A stretch of DNA of 8,278 nucleotides, from the NCBI GenBank assembly GCA_938041725.1, contig CALISX010000423.1, positions 1-8,278 of the forward strand. The letters run 5' to 3'. The DNA comes from an uncultured Lachnoanaerobaculum sp. GTDB taxonomy: Bacteria > Bacillota > Clostridia > Lachnospirales > Lachnospiraceae. How positions within the stretch are numbered: position 1 is the stretch's first letter; every line of letters begins with the position of its first letter. The notes under the pieces are model-generated. The model had not been told where the DNA came from and searched no databases. It saw only the letters and a list, made by a program, of their open reading frames with translations. The position numbers were made by a program, and so were the translations under genes. This document shows positions 1 to 6,268 of this stretch, piece after piece.

Positions 1-1
1 G

Positions 2-157
2 GTGGGGGAAACGGCCATAGATGCCATGAATAAGCTGGAGGCAGCAGAATCCATTGCAAAAATTTTATACTATGCCAATCAAATCGGGAAGCAGCAGGAT
101 TTAGACCCGGATGAAGTGGAGATGTTCTTTCAAAAGAATCATGTACAATTGTTGTAA
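2..157 (+). CDS. C-terminal fragment of a probable class II aldolase/epimerase (fuculose-phosphate aldolase-like)
   Basis: An open frame enters from the left edge and ends at TAA 155-157, giving 51 visible residues. The fragment has an amphipathic helix (AIDAMNKLEAAESIAKIL), then YYANQIGK, then a DPDEVEMF segment. This resembles the C-terminal end of the class II aldolase/adducin fold (L-fuculose-1-phosphate aldolase, L-ribulose-5-phosphate 4-epimerase), where a helix of the form 'A..LE..A.i..lA...G' is followed by 'L..eEi'. The metal-binding histidines and catalytic residues lie outside the window, so the assignment rests on pattern memory of a short tail. The neighbouring FGGY kinase would suit an enzyme acting on its ketose-phosphate product. 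Its stop codon overlaps the start of the next gene (TAATG). An unrelated helical protein cannot be excluded. Confidence 0.5.
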   Translation: MGETAIDAMNKLEAAESIAKILYYANQIGKQQDLDPDEVEMFFQKNHVQLL

Positions 158-1383
158 TGAAAAAGGAAAAAAAATCAATTTTAGAAAACAGAAAGGCCAA
201 CCAAAGGAACAAGATCCTCAGTGTCATCCGTTTCGGAGAGGAGGTTTCCAGAAATGATCTTCGCAACAGTACCTCCTACAGTATGACCACGGTGTTAAGC
301 GTGGTGGAGGAGCTGTTAAAGGAGGGGCTGGTCTATGAGGAGGAGTGCGAGGAAAGCCGGGTGGGAAGAAAGCCTATTTGGCTGAAAATCAATCCCCAGG
401 GGGGATATTTTTTGGGCATCGAATTTAACGCCAGATGCCAGCACAGTGTGGTTTTGAATTTTTCCGGAGAAAAAATTTATTCCAAATCCGGGGAAATGGA
501 CAGGGGGGATACACCGGAACAAATCCTGGACAAAATACAAAACGGCATAGAGGAGGCCAAAGCCTTTCTGGGGGAAAAAAACAAAAGGCTTTTGGGTATT
601 GGAATCGGGATTCCAGGATATGTGGACAGCGAGAAGGGAATGGCCAGGAGCTACCGCCATTTTGAGAACTGGAGAGATATTCCGGTTCGAGAGATACTGG
701 AAGAAAGAACCGGGCTGCCGGTATATATAGAAAATAATGTGAATGTGATGGCGCTGGCCTATAAATGGCTGTATTTTCAGGACAAAAGGGAGGATTTTAT
801 TTTTCTCTCCATCCGTACAGGGGCCAGGATGATTCCGGTAATCAATAATAAGCTGATCTACAGCAAAAGCGGATTTTCCGGGGAAATCGGCCATATAAAA
901 ATTGCCTCCTCCCATTATATGTGTTCCTGCGGAAGCTTTGAATGCTTAAACTCGGAGATTTCAGATTATGGCATTTCAGCCCGGATTCGAGAGGGAATTG
1001 CAGCAGGAAGATTTCGGGAAATCAAGGAAATGGTACAGGGGGATCTGGAACAGATTACCGTGGGAACCTTTGTGGCTTCCGTTCAAAAAGGACATGGGGA
1101 TTCCCTGTGTTTGCTGGAAAATATTGCCAAAACCCTGGGGATGGCTCTGGGGATGGTGATCAATATCCTGGCCCCCGGGGAAATCATATTGTTTGGAGAG
1201 CTGGCTGCCCTTGGCCTGGTATTTACGGATTTGGTGAAGAAATATGCAGACCAGGGGGTTATTCCTGAGAACCGGGGCAATTATAGAATTGAAATTGCCA
1301 GGGGAGGAAGGGATCTGGGGGGGATCGGAGCCGCTGCCTTGGTGATGCAGCAACAGTTGAATTTCGTGGAATCTCTCATATAA
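157..1383 (+). CDS. ROK-family (NagC/XylR-type) transcriptional repressor
   Basis: A 408-residue protein of the usual length for ROK repressors. Residues about 15-80 form a winged helix-turn-helix (SRNDLRNSTSYSMTTVLSVV followed by the wing GRKPIWLKINP). Residues about 84-400 are the sugar-sensing ROK domain, with the nucleotide-fold stretch GIGIGIPGYVDSEKG (147-161) and the family zinc site: His246 in GEIGHI plus Cys256, Cys258 and Cys263 in CSCGSFEC. Where ROK sugar kinases have E-N-D-A-N with a catalytic Asp, this protein reads E-N-N-V-N (192-196), and the phosphate-loop GTG is R-T-G (220-222). It is therefore probably a sensor without kinase activity. There is no clear Shine-Dalgarno before ATG 157; the start overlaps the upstream stop, so translational coupling is likely. 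It probably represses its own operon and perhaps the cluster starting near 6119, relieved by a sugar or sugar phosphate (inference). Confidence 0.93.
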   Translation: MKKEKKSILENRKANQRNKILSVIRFGEEVSRNDLRNSTSYSMTTVLSVVEELLKEGLVYEEECEESRVGRKPIWLKINPQGGYFLGIEFNARCQHSVVLNFSGEKIYSKSGEMDRGDTPEQILDKIQNGIEEAKAFLGEKNKRLLGIGIGIPGYVDSEKGMARSYRHFENWRDIPVREILEERTGLPVYIENNVNVMALAYKWLYFQDKREDFIFLSIRTGARMIPVINNKLIYSKSGFSGEIGHIKIASSHYMCSCGSFECLNSEISDYGISARIREGIAAGRFREIKEMVQGDLEQITVGTFVASVQKGHGDSLCLLENIAKTLGMALGMVINILAPGEIILFGELAALGLVFTDLVKKYADQGVIPENRGNYRIEIARGGRDLGGIGAAALVMQQQLNFVESLI

Positions 1384-1423
1384 CATCTAGGATGGGGATT
1401 TCATTGCAGAGATTTTTAAAAAC

Positions 1424-1436
1424 AGGAGGATTCAGT
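1424..1436 (+). promoter_or_regulatory. Ribosome binding site fixing the start of the first binding protein
   Basis: A full AGGAGG at 1424-1429 sits 7 nt before ATG 1437. This decides the start: an in-frame ATG at 1392 would add 15 residues ahead of the signal peptide and has no comparable site. The 53-nt gap after the repressor gene shows no convincing promoter. Confidence 0.88.
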
Positions 1437-2816
1437 ATGAAAAAAGAAAATGTATTGGCTTTGGCAATGGCAGGAGCCATGGTGCTCTCCCTGGCAGGCT
1501 GCGGATCCCGGGAGGCAGGGGGACAGGCTCCCGGGCCCCAAGGAGACAGTCAGGCCAGTCAGGTCAGCCAGGCCCCCCAGGATGGGGCGAAGGGAAGCAT
1601 ATCCCTTTGGACCTGGTCCCCCATTACCCGTACTGCCAACAAGATGATTGCGGCCTTTGAAGGGGAAAATCCGGATATTAAAGTGGAATACACCAATTAC
1701 AATTATAATCCGGAGTATCTGGAAGCCTTGAGTGCTGCCGCCGCCTCCAATAATCTGCCGGATATTATTGCACTGCAGCCCGGTTCCCTGACCCAGACCT
1801 ACAAGGATTATCTGGTGGATTTGGGGGATTATGCCAAACAGGAGTGGGGAGAGGACTGGACAAAAAAATATGACAATGTAACCCAAAGCCAGCTGCAGCT
1901 GGGAAATGCCCAGGGGGACAGCAGCTATTATATTCTTCCTATTGAAACCCAGGATATTTTCATTGAGTACAACAAATCCCTGTTTCAGCAGCTGGGACTG
2001 GAGACACCCAAAAACTATGCTGATCTGGTGCATTGCGCCAAGGTGTTAAGAGAGAAGGGATATGCTCCTTTGTTTTTTGGCGGGGCCGACGGATGGCAGC
2101 ATATCAACCTGCTGTTAATGTGCTCCACCCAGGTGGATAAGGACCTGTTTGAACAGTGCCAGCAGGGAGAAAAGAAGTGGACGGATGCAGAAATGCTGCG
2201 GGTTATTACCAATTATAAAAAGCTGTTTGACGATGGGGTAATACAGGATGGTTCCCTCTCCTCCACCAGCTACAGTGATGGAACCACGCTGTTTTTGGCA
2301 GGGCAGGCAGGTATGATGGCTTTGGGTTCCTGGTGGGCTCAGGAGTATACTGCTGAGGATGTATCCGACAGTGTGGCCAACTGGGATTATGATTATTTTT
2401 ATCTGCCTGCCATTGAGGAGGGACTCTCCGACGCCTCTCCCATAGGCGGGGTGGATTTTGCCTATGCCATTACCAAAAACTGCAAAAATCCCGAAGCCGC
2501 CTGGAAGGCTCTGGTGAGCTTTGCCAATGGGGCAGGGGCCCAGGAGATTGCAAATGATATGAACAATCATTTGTCCTATCCGGGGATTGTGCCGGATGCA
2601 TCCAAACTGCCGGAGAGGCCGGGAAGGGAAAATGCAATTGAGGAGTTTACCCGCTCTGGAAAAGACATTGAAGGCGGGTTGGTGAACCAGAGGATTTCTG
2701 ATCCCCTGCTTTCCTCTGCTATTGAAGAGGCCATGCAGGGGCTGGTGGGAGGCACCTATACGGTGGAGCAGGCGGCAGCCCATATTCAGGAAGCCCAGGA
2801 TGGCAGCAACAGATAG
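1437..2816 (+). CDS. ABC transporter sugar-binding lipoprotein (CUT1 family, COG1653-like)
   Basis: A 459-residue lipoprotein that captures a carbohydrate outside the membrane for the permeases encoded next. Residues 1-22 are a lipoprotein signal: a lysine-containing start, a hydrophobic stretch and the lipobox LAGC with Cys22 as lipidation site. A low-complexity Gly/Ser/Gln/Ala/Pro linker follows (about 23-51). The binding domain begins at KGSISLWTW (52-60) and carries family landmarks: NLPDIIALQPG (106-116), YILPIETQDIFIEYNKSLF (165-183), FLAGQAGMMALGSW (286-299) and a C-terminal helix region ending in a 'GTYTVEQAAAHIQEA' pattern. Length is normal and no frame break is seen. It follows the ROK gene by 53 nt and is separated from the permease gene by a hairpin. 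The ligand cannot be read from the sequence; an oligosaccharide or sugar derivative is typical of the family. Confidence 0.94.
   Translation: MKKENVLALAMAGAMVLSLAGCGSREAGGQAPGPQGDSQASQVSQAPQDGAKGSISLWTWSPITRTANKMIAAFEGENPDIKVEYTNYNYNPEYLEALSAAAASNNLPDIIALQPGSLTQTYKDYLVDLGDYAKQEWGEDWTKKYDNVTQSQLQLGNAQGDSSYYILPIETQDIFIEYNKSLFQQLGLETPKNYADLVHCAKVLREKGYAPLFFGGADGWQHINLLLMCSTQVDKDLFEQCQQGEKKWTDAEMLRVITNYKKLFDDGVIQDGSLSSTSYSDGTTLFLAGQAGMMALGSWWAQEYTAEDVSDSVANWDYDYFYLPAIEEGLSDASPIGGVDFAYAITKNCKNPEAAWKALVSFANGAGAQEIANDMNNHLSYPGIVPDASKLPERPGRENAIEEFTRSGKDIEGGLVNQRISDPLLSSAIEEAMQGLVGGTYTVEQAAAHIQEAQDGSNR
1548..1574 (+). repeat. Three tandem 9-bp units in the lipoprotein linker
   Basis: Three near-identical 9-bp units encode SQA-SQV-SQA (residues 38-46) in the flexible linker between the lipidated cysteine and the binding domain. 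Units one and two differ only at the last base, and unit three has one internal change. The length is a multiple of three, so gain or loss of a unit would change tether length without a frameshift. Confidence 0.8.
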
Positions 2817-2824
2817 GGAATCAT

Positions 2825-2860
2825 CAGGCAGGCAGCCCGGCGGGGAGGCCTGCCTGTTTT
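2825..2860 (+). terminator. Intercistronic hairpin with short U tract (attenuator or 3'-end stabiliser)
   Basis: CAGGCAGGC (2825-2833) pairs perfectly with GCCTGCCTG (2848-2856). Inside, an AG/AG internal loop is followed by CCC (2836-2838) pairing GGG (2843-2845) around a GGCG loop. Only four T residues follow (2857-2860). It starts 8 nt after the binding-protein stop and ends 11 nt before the permease ribosome site. In sugar ABC operons such hairpins commonly keep binding-protein mRNA more abundant than permease mRNA, and the short T tract suggests partial rather than full termination. Confidence 0.78.
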
Positions 2861-2867
2861 CACAAGC

Positions 2868-2877
2868 AGGGGGAAAT
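2868..2877 (+). promoter_or_regulatory. Ribosome binding site fixing the start of the first permease
   Basis: AGGGGGA at 2868-2874 lies 3 nt before ATG 2878, with the purine run giving an effective anti-SD spacing of about 3-6 nt. The frame is open further upstream, back into the binding-protein gene, but that extension is rich in Arg, Pro and Gly, overlaps real coding sequence and does not resemble a permease N-terminus. Confidence 0.75.
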
Positions 2878-3804
2878 ATGACTGGAAGAAAGAAAGAACA
2901 GATTAATTGGGTAGGATATCTGTTTATACTGCCGGGGATTATTTTTTTTGCAGTATATATTTTATATCCCATCCTATTTGTGGGGTGGAACAGTTTGTTT
3001 CAATGGTCCACCCAAAGCCGGAAGGAATTTGTGGGTCTATGGCAGTTTCAAGCACTGTTAAAGGACAAAATTTTTTTCCAATCCATAAAAAATGCATTTT
3101 TATGGATTGCGGTCACCGTTCCGATCCAGGGAATCCTGGGGTTTTTACTGGCCTTTGCCATTGAAGAAAGACTAAGGAGAAGGGGAAGCAGGGGAAGTAC
3201 CGGGAAGCAGGTTTTTTTTAGAACCTTGTTTTTTATACCGGTGGTTATCTCTGTGACGGTGGTTGCCATTATTTTCAGTAAGATCTGGCAGCCCTACCAG
3301 GGAATCATCGGGTATTATTTACATAGGGCCTTCGGCGTCTCCCCCACCATCAATGTGCTGGGGGAACAGCACAGGGCTATTTTCGGCATCATGCTGGCGA
3401 ATATATGGGAATGGACGGGGTGGTCTATGATTATGTATGTGGGGGGGATCTCCCAGGTGCCCGGGGATATGATTGAAGCGGCAAAAATAGACGGCGCCAC
3501 AGTTTGGCAGGAGTTACGCTATATTTACATTCCATCCCTGCTTTCTGTGCATAAATCCCTGCTGATGCTGGGCATTATCGGTTCCCTGCAAACCTATGCC
3601 TTAGTCAGTGTCATGACCAATGGAGGGCCAAACCATGCTTCCCAAATGCCGGGAACCTATATTTTCTTTAAGGGTTTTACCCAGCTGCAAATGGGATATG
3701 CCTGTGCCATTTCCATGATGGTTCTTTTGCTGGCCTTGGTCTTGACCTTTGTACAGGTGAAATTCCTGGGATCCGGTGACTTTATAAAACATGGAGCGTC
3801 ATAA
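2878..3804 (+). CDS. Sugar ABC transporter permease, MalF/UgpA type
   Basis: A 308-residue inner membrane permease, one half of the translocation channel. About six membrane segments are visible: near residues 12-36, 72-96, 113-135, 168-190, 224-246 and 273-297. The cytoplasmic EAA loop that contacts the ATPase reads EAAKIDGATVWQELRYIYIP (200-219), with the conserved D205-G206-A207 and terminal Pro. The segment TNGGPNHASQMPGTYIFFKGF (247-267) matches the late region of MalF/UgpA proteins, where 'TxGGP' is typical. It pairs with the permease gene that follows after 2 nt. The start at 2878 is chosen because it has a ribosome site and places a normal short cytoplasmic tail before the first membrane segment. 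No ATP-binding subunit gene is present nearby. Confidence 0.94.
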   Translation: MTGRKKEQINWVGYLFILPGIIFFAVYILYPILFVGWNSLFQWSTQSRKEFVGLWQFQALLKDKIFFQSIKNAFLWIAVTVPIQGILGFLLAFAIEERLRRRGSRGSTGKQVFFRTLFFIPVVISVTVVAIIFSKIWQPYQGIIGYYLHRAFGVSPTINVLGEQHRAIFGIMLANIWEWTGWSMIMYVGGISQVPGDMIEAAKIDGATVWQELRYIYIPSLLSVHKSLLMLGIIGSLQTYALVSVMTNGGPNHASQMPGTYIFFKGFTQLQMGYACAISMMVLLLALVLTFVQVKFLGSGDFIKHGAS

Positions 3805-3806
3805 AT

Positions 3807-4634
3807 ATGAAAAAAACAGAAAAAACAGGCCTGTTTTGGGTGATCTTCCTGGGAATCATGTCTGTATGGGTACTATTGCCCCTGGTGTATGCCTTGAGTC
3901 TATCCCTGCGGAGCCAGAATTCTATTTTTGATCCCAGGCTGGTGGTGGCGGACATAACAGTTTCCAATTTTGTGAAAGCAGTTGGGGAAAATCCCACGAT
4001 ATTTTTGAATTTTTTGGCAAGCTTTACCATTTCCTCCCTGTCCACCATGGCAGTTTTGGCTGTCTCCAGCATGGCAGTATTTGGCTTTTCCAGGAAAAAT
4101 ATCCGGGGGAGGATTTTTTTGTACAACCTGATTCTTTCTACTTTGATGATCCCCATCAGCGCTTTGGTAATTCCCATTACCCAGCTAAACAGCTGTCTGC
4201 ATTTGCTGGATAATTATTTTGGCCTGATTCTTCCCTATATTGCCTTGAATATTCCCTATGCCATTACCATTTTGCAGGGCTTTATGAGCGGGATTCCAAA
4301 GGAACTGGAGGAAGCGGCAGTGATGGATGGCTGTACCCAGACGGGAATTTACCGGCATATTGTTCTGCCCTTATTAAAGCCCGGGCTGGTGGTGGTGGCC
4401 ATCTGGACCTTCCTGACCTGTTGGAATGAATTTTTCCTGGCGCTATGCACCATGACAAAGGCCTCCACCAAGACCCTGCCCTTGATTGCCCAGCAATATA
4501 AGGGAGTGTATAACAGCCAGCCGGGGATTTTATTTGCCATACTGATTATTATCTCCATTCCCATGATCATTTTCTATATCTGTGTGCAAAAACAGTTTGT
4601 GAAGGGAATGACCTCCGGCGCCGTGAAAGGATAG
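3807..4634 (+). CDS. Sugar ABC transporter permease, MalG/UgpE type
   Basis: A 275-residue inner membrane permease, the second half of the channel. Membrane segments lie near residues 8-31, 66-92, 103-125, 135-158, 191-213 and 240-262. The EAA loop reads EEAAVMDGCTQTGIYRHIVL with its closing Pro at 188, and has Cys176 where Ala or other small residues are usual after D174-G175. The segment 'WTFLTCWNEFFLAL' (200-213) is the MalG/UgpE hallmark with W-N-E-F. The C-terminus (QKQFVKGMTSGAVKG) is the standard ending of the family, so the gene is complete. It starts 2 nt after the preceding permease stop, with GGAG at 3793-3796 inside the end of that gene as its ribosome site, which implies coupled translation. 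Confidence 0.95.
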   Translation: MKKTEKTGLFWVIFLGIMSVWVLLPLVYALSLSLRSQNSIFDPRLVVADITVSNFVKAVGENPTIFLNFLASFTISSLSTMAVLAVSSMAVFGFSRKNIRGRIFLYNLILSTLMIPISALVIPITQLNSCLHLLDNYFGLILPYIALNIPYAITILQGFMSGIPKELEEAAVMDGCTQTGIYRHIVLPLLKPGLVVVAIWTFLTCWNEFFLALCTMTKASTKTLPLIAQQYKGVYNSQPGILFAILIIISIPMIIFYICVQKQFVKGMTSGAVKG

Positions 4635-4639
4635 GAAAC

Positions 4640-6097
4640 ATGAAGGATTTGGTTTTGGACATTGGGACTTCAAGCTGCAAAGGGGCTGTGATTGAGGATG
4701 ATGGAAGGGTCTTGGCCCAAAGCCAGGAGGCCTATCCTCTGGTGTATCCCGGCAGAGGATTGGCGGAGCTGAATCCCCTGCTGGTATTTGAAAAGGTGAA
4801 ATCCTGTATCAAAAAGCTGTCTCCCTTTGCTGCAGATGCTGCAGGGATGAGCATATCCGGCATTGGGGAGTCCTTTGTGTTTTTGGATGGAGAAAACCGT
4901 ATTTTAAACAACTGGATCATGTATACCGATGAACGATGCCGGGGGATGGAGAGGGAATTGATCCAAACCCTGGGGGCGGAGGGGATATGGAACCATACAG
5001 GGGTATATCCCAATGAATCTCTGTCTTTCTTTCGTTTGCAGTGGTGGAAGAGGCATCATCCGGAAATATGGAATAAAATCCGGAAAATATTGTTTACCAA
5101 TGATTTGTTTTATTTTTTATTCACAGGGGAGGGAGGAGTGGATCCCGCCACGGCCTCTAAAACTTTGTTGTATGATATCCATAAAAGGGACTGGTCCCCC
5201 CAAATGCTTCGGGAGGCCGGGGTGGAGCGGGAGTGGCTTTCCCCTATAAGAGATTTTGGGGATTTTATAGGGTTTGTGGAACCAAGGCTGGCCCGGGAGC
5301 TGGGCCTGCCCTCTGGCATCAAATTGTATATGGGGGCCCATGATCAGGTGAGTGCAGCTTTGGGGGGCGGAGTCCAGCACACAGGAGAAGGGCTGATGGG
5401 AGAGGGCTCTACGGAAAGTGTCAATATATTGACGGATGAAGGGATTTTTCAAAAATCCCGGCTTTTGCTGGAGAAAAAAATGTTCCTGGAGCCCTATGTG
5501 CTTCCGGGACGGTATCTTTTGCCCGTGTCCTTTTTAACCTATGGAAGCGTGGTGCGCTGGCTTTTCCAATGGCTGAACCAAGGGCAGGAGGGAGAATTGG
5601 AAAAAAATGCTCAGGAACCTACCGAGCTGATTTTTCTTCCCCATTTTAGCAAAGTGCATTCCATGGATGCCTCCCGAGGGGTTCCAGGGGCTTTGGTGGG
5701 ACTGGATTTTGACACAAAGCCGGGGGAGGTATATCGAAGTCTGCTCCAGGGGCTGAATTTTGAAACCAGGCTGAATTTGCAGATGCTAAAGGATTTGCAA
5801 ATTCCCTTTACCAAGGCCATACTGTCCGGGGGGCTTAGCCGGTCCCGGCTGTTTTGCCAAATCAAAGCGGATGTTTTGGAGCAGGAGATCCATGTATTGC
5901 AGGATTTTCAAGGTGGGCTTTTGGGCTTAAAGATCATTGCCATGACAGGGGGGAATCGAGCAGGGGACTGCCAAGAGGCCATGAAAAGAATGGAACCGGA
6001 AAAACAAACCTATACTCCCATGAAAGACTATTCCCGGCTCTTTGGCAGGTATGTACAGGTTCGGCAGCGTCTTATGGGAACAAATGAAAGATTCTGA
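4640..6097 (+). CDS. FGGY-family carbohydrate kinase (xylulokinase-like; substrate unknown)
   Basis: A 485-residue cytoplasmic kinase that would phosphorylate an imported sugar or its ketose with ATP. The N-terminal domain begins with the phosphate motif DIGTSSCKG (7-15). Y95-T-D97-E-R99 corresponds to the substrate-contacting D-x-R of FGGY kinases, and GVDPATASKTLLYDIHKRDW (166-185) is a typical mid-domain segment. The catalytic base is Asp235 in GAHDQVSAALGGG. The C-terminal domain has YRSLLQGLNFETR (365-377) and LSGGLSRSRLFCQIKADVL (395-413), the nucleotide-binding signature, followed by GGLLGLKIIA where the family usually has 'aALGAA'. Length is normal. It begins 5 nt after the permease stop with AAAGGA at 4626-4631. 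Xylulo-, ribulo-, rhamnulo-, fuculo- and gluconokinases share these motifs, so the substrate is not assigned. The aldolase-like fragment upstream favours a ketose kinase (inference). Confidence 0.92.
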   Translation: MKDLVLDIGTSSCKGAVIEDDGRVLAQSQEAYPLVYPGRGLAELNPLLVFEKVKSCIKKLSPFAADAAGMSISGIGESFVFLDGENRILNNWIMYTDERCRGMERELIQTLGAEGIWNHTGVYPNESLSFFRLQWWKRHHPEIWNKIRKILFTNDLFYFLFTGEGGVDPATASKTLLYDIHKRDWSPQMLREAGVEREWLSPIRDFGDFIGFVEPRLARELGLPSGIKLYMGAHDQVSAALGGGVQHTGEGLMGEGSTESVNILTDEGIFQKSRLLLEKKMFLEPYVLPGRYLLPVSFLTYGSVVRWLFQWLNQGQEGELEKNAQEPTELIFLPHFSKVHSMDASRGVPGALVGLDFDTKPGEVYRSLLQGLNFETRLNLQMLKDLQIPFTKAILSGGLSRSRLFCQIKADVLEQEIHVLQDFQGGLLGLKIIAMTGGNRAGDCQEAMKRMEPEKQTYTPMKDYSRLFGRYVQVRQRLMGTNERF

Positions 6098-6118
6098 TTG
6101 ATTCAATTCGGATTCCCC

Positions 6119-6147
6119 TTGTCCACTGTTAAATTTTACAATATAAG
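6119..6147 (+). promoter_or_regulatory. Candidate sigma-A promoter P1 for the second transport cluster
   Basis: TTGTCC (6119-6124, four of six consensus bases) is followed by exactly 17 bp and TATAAG (6142-6147, five of six). It lies in the AT-rich gap after the kinase gene. An imperfect palindrome, TGTTAAATTTTACA (6127-6140, arms matching at six of seven positions), fills the spacer and could be a repressor operator. Transcription would start near 6154, leaving a leader of about 115 nt. The call is from motif and spacing only. Confidence 0.5.
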
Positions 6148-6168
6148 TAAAGTTTTTTTGATGATTAT

Positions 6169-6206
6169 AAATATTGTGGGTTACTCTGATTTACGGTACA
6201 ATATTT
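6169..6206 (+). promoter_or_regulatory. Perfect 9-bp inverted repeat, candidate operator or leader hairpin
   Basis: AAATATTGT (6169-6177) and ACAATATTT (6198-6206) are exact reverse complements separated by 20 bp. The arms overlie the -35 and -10 hexamers of candidate promoter P2. A third ACAATAT copy is at 6138-6144, overlapping the -10 of P1. A dimeric repressor such as the ROK protein encoded upstream is a possible ligand (inference). If transcription starts at P1, the arms could also fold in the leader RNA, though the AT-rich stem would be weak. Confidence 0.55.
6174..6202 (+). promoter_or_regulatory. Candidate sigma-A promoter P2 for the second transport cluster
   Basis: TTGTGG (6174-6179, three of six consensus bases) and TACAAT (6197-6202, five of six) are separated by 17 bp. 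Transcription would start near 6209, about 60 nt before the start codon. The -35 is weak, so this may be an activated promoter or a coincidence in AT-rich DNA. No terminator-like hairpin was seen between the kinase stop and this point, so read-through from the upstream operon is also possible. Confidence 0.4.
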
Positions 6207-6255
6207 TTTGTATTTCATAACATTCTTCAGAGGCAGTTATGAAAAGTTATGTTAC

Positions 6256-6268
6256 AGGGAGGAATATG
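6256..6268 (+). promoter_or_regulatory. Ribosome binding site deciding the start of the second binding protein
   Basis: AGGGAGG at 6256-6262 is 6 nt from ATG 6269 but only 3 nt from the adjacent ATG 6266, so 6269 is preferred. A third in-frame ATG at 6239, with AGAGG at 6229-6233, would add ten residues before the signal peptide and is less likely. Confidence 0.8.

Noticed and set aside
316..915. Long open frame on the - strand inside the repressor gene
   Set aside because: It is antisense to a well-supported ROK coding region, has no recognisable domain, and its composition is what the complement of the real frame gives.
1392..1436. Upstream ATG extension of the first binding protein
   Set aside because: It would put 15 polar residues before a standard lipoprotein signal and lacks a good ribosome site; ATG 1437 has AGGAGG at 7 nt.
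2722..2877. N-terminal extension of the first permease overlapping the binding-protein gene
   Set aside because: It is out of frame with a real gene, is Arg/Pro-rich and runs through the intercistronic hairpin; ATG 2878 has a ribosome site.
2115..2972. 285-residue open frame on the - strand across the first binding protein and permease start
   Set aside because: It crosses a real gene end, a hairpin and a real gene start, has no family motifs, and is explained as a shadow of the + strand genes.
6098..6106. TTGATTCAA palindrome right after the kinase stop
   Set aside because: It is too short and AT-rich to be a terminator, and is expected by chance in this gap.
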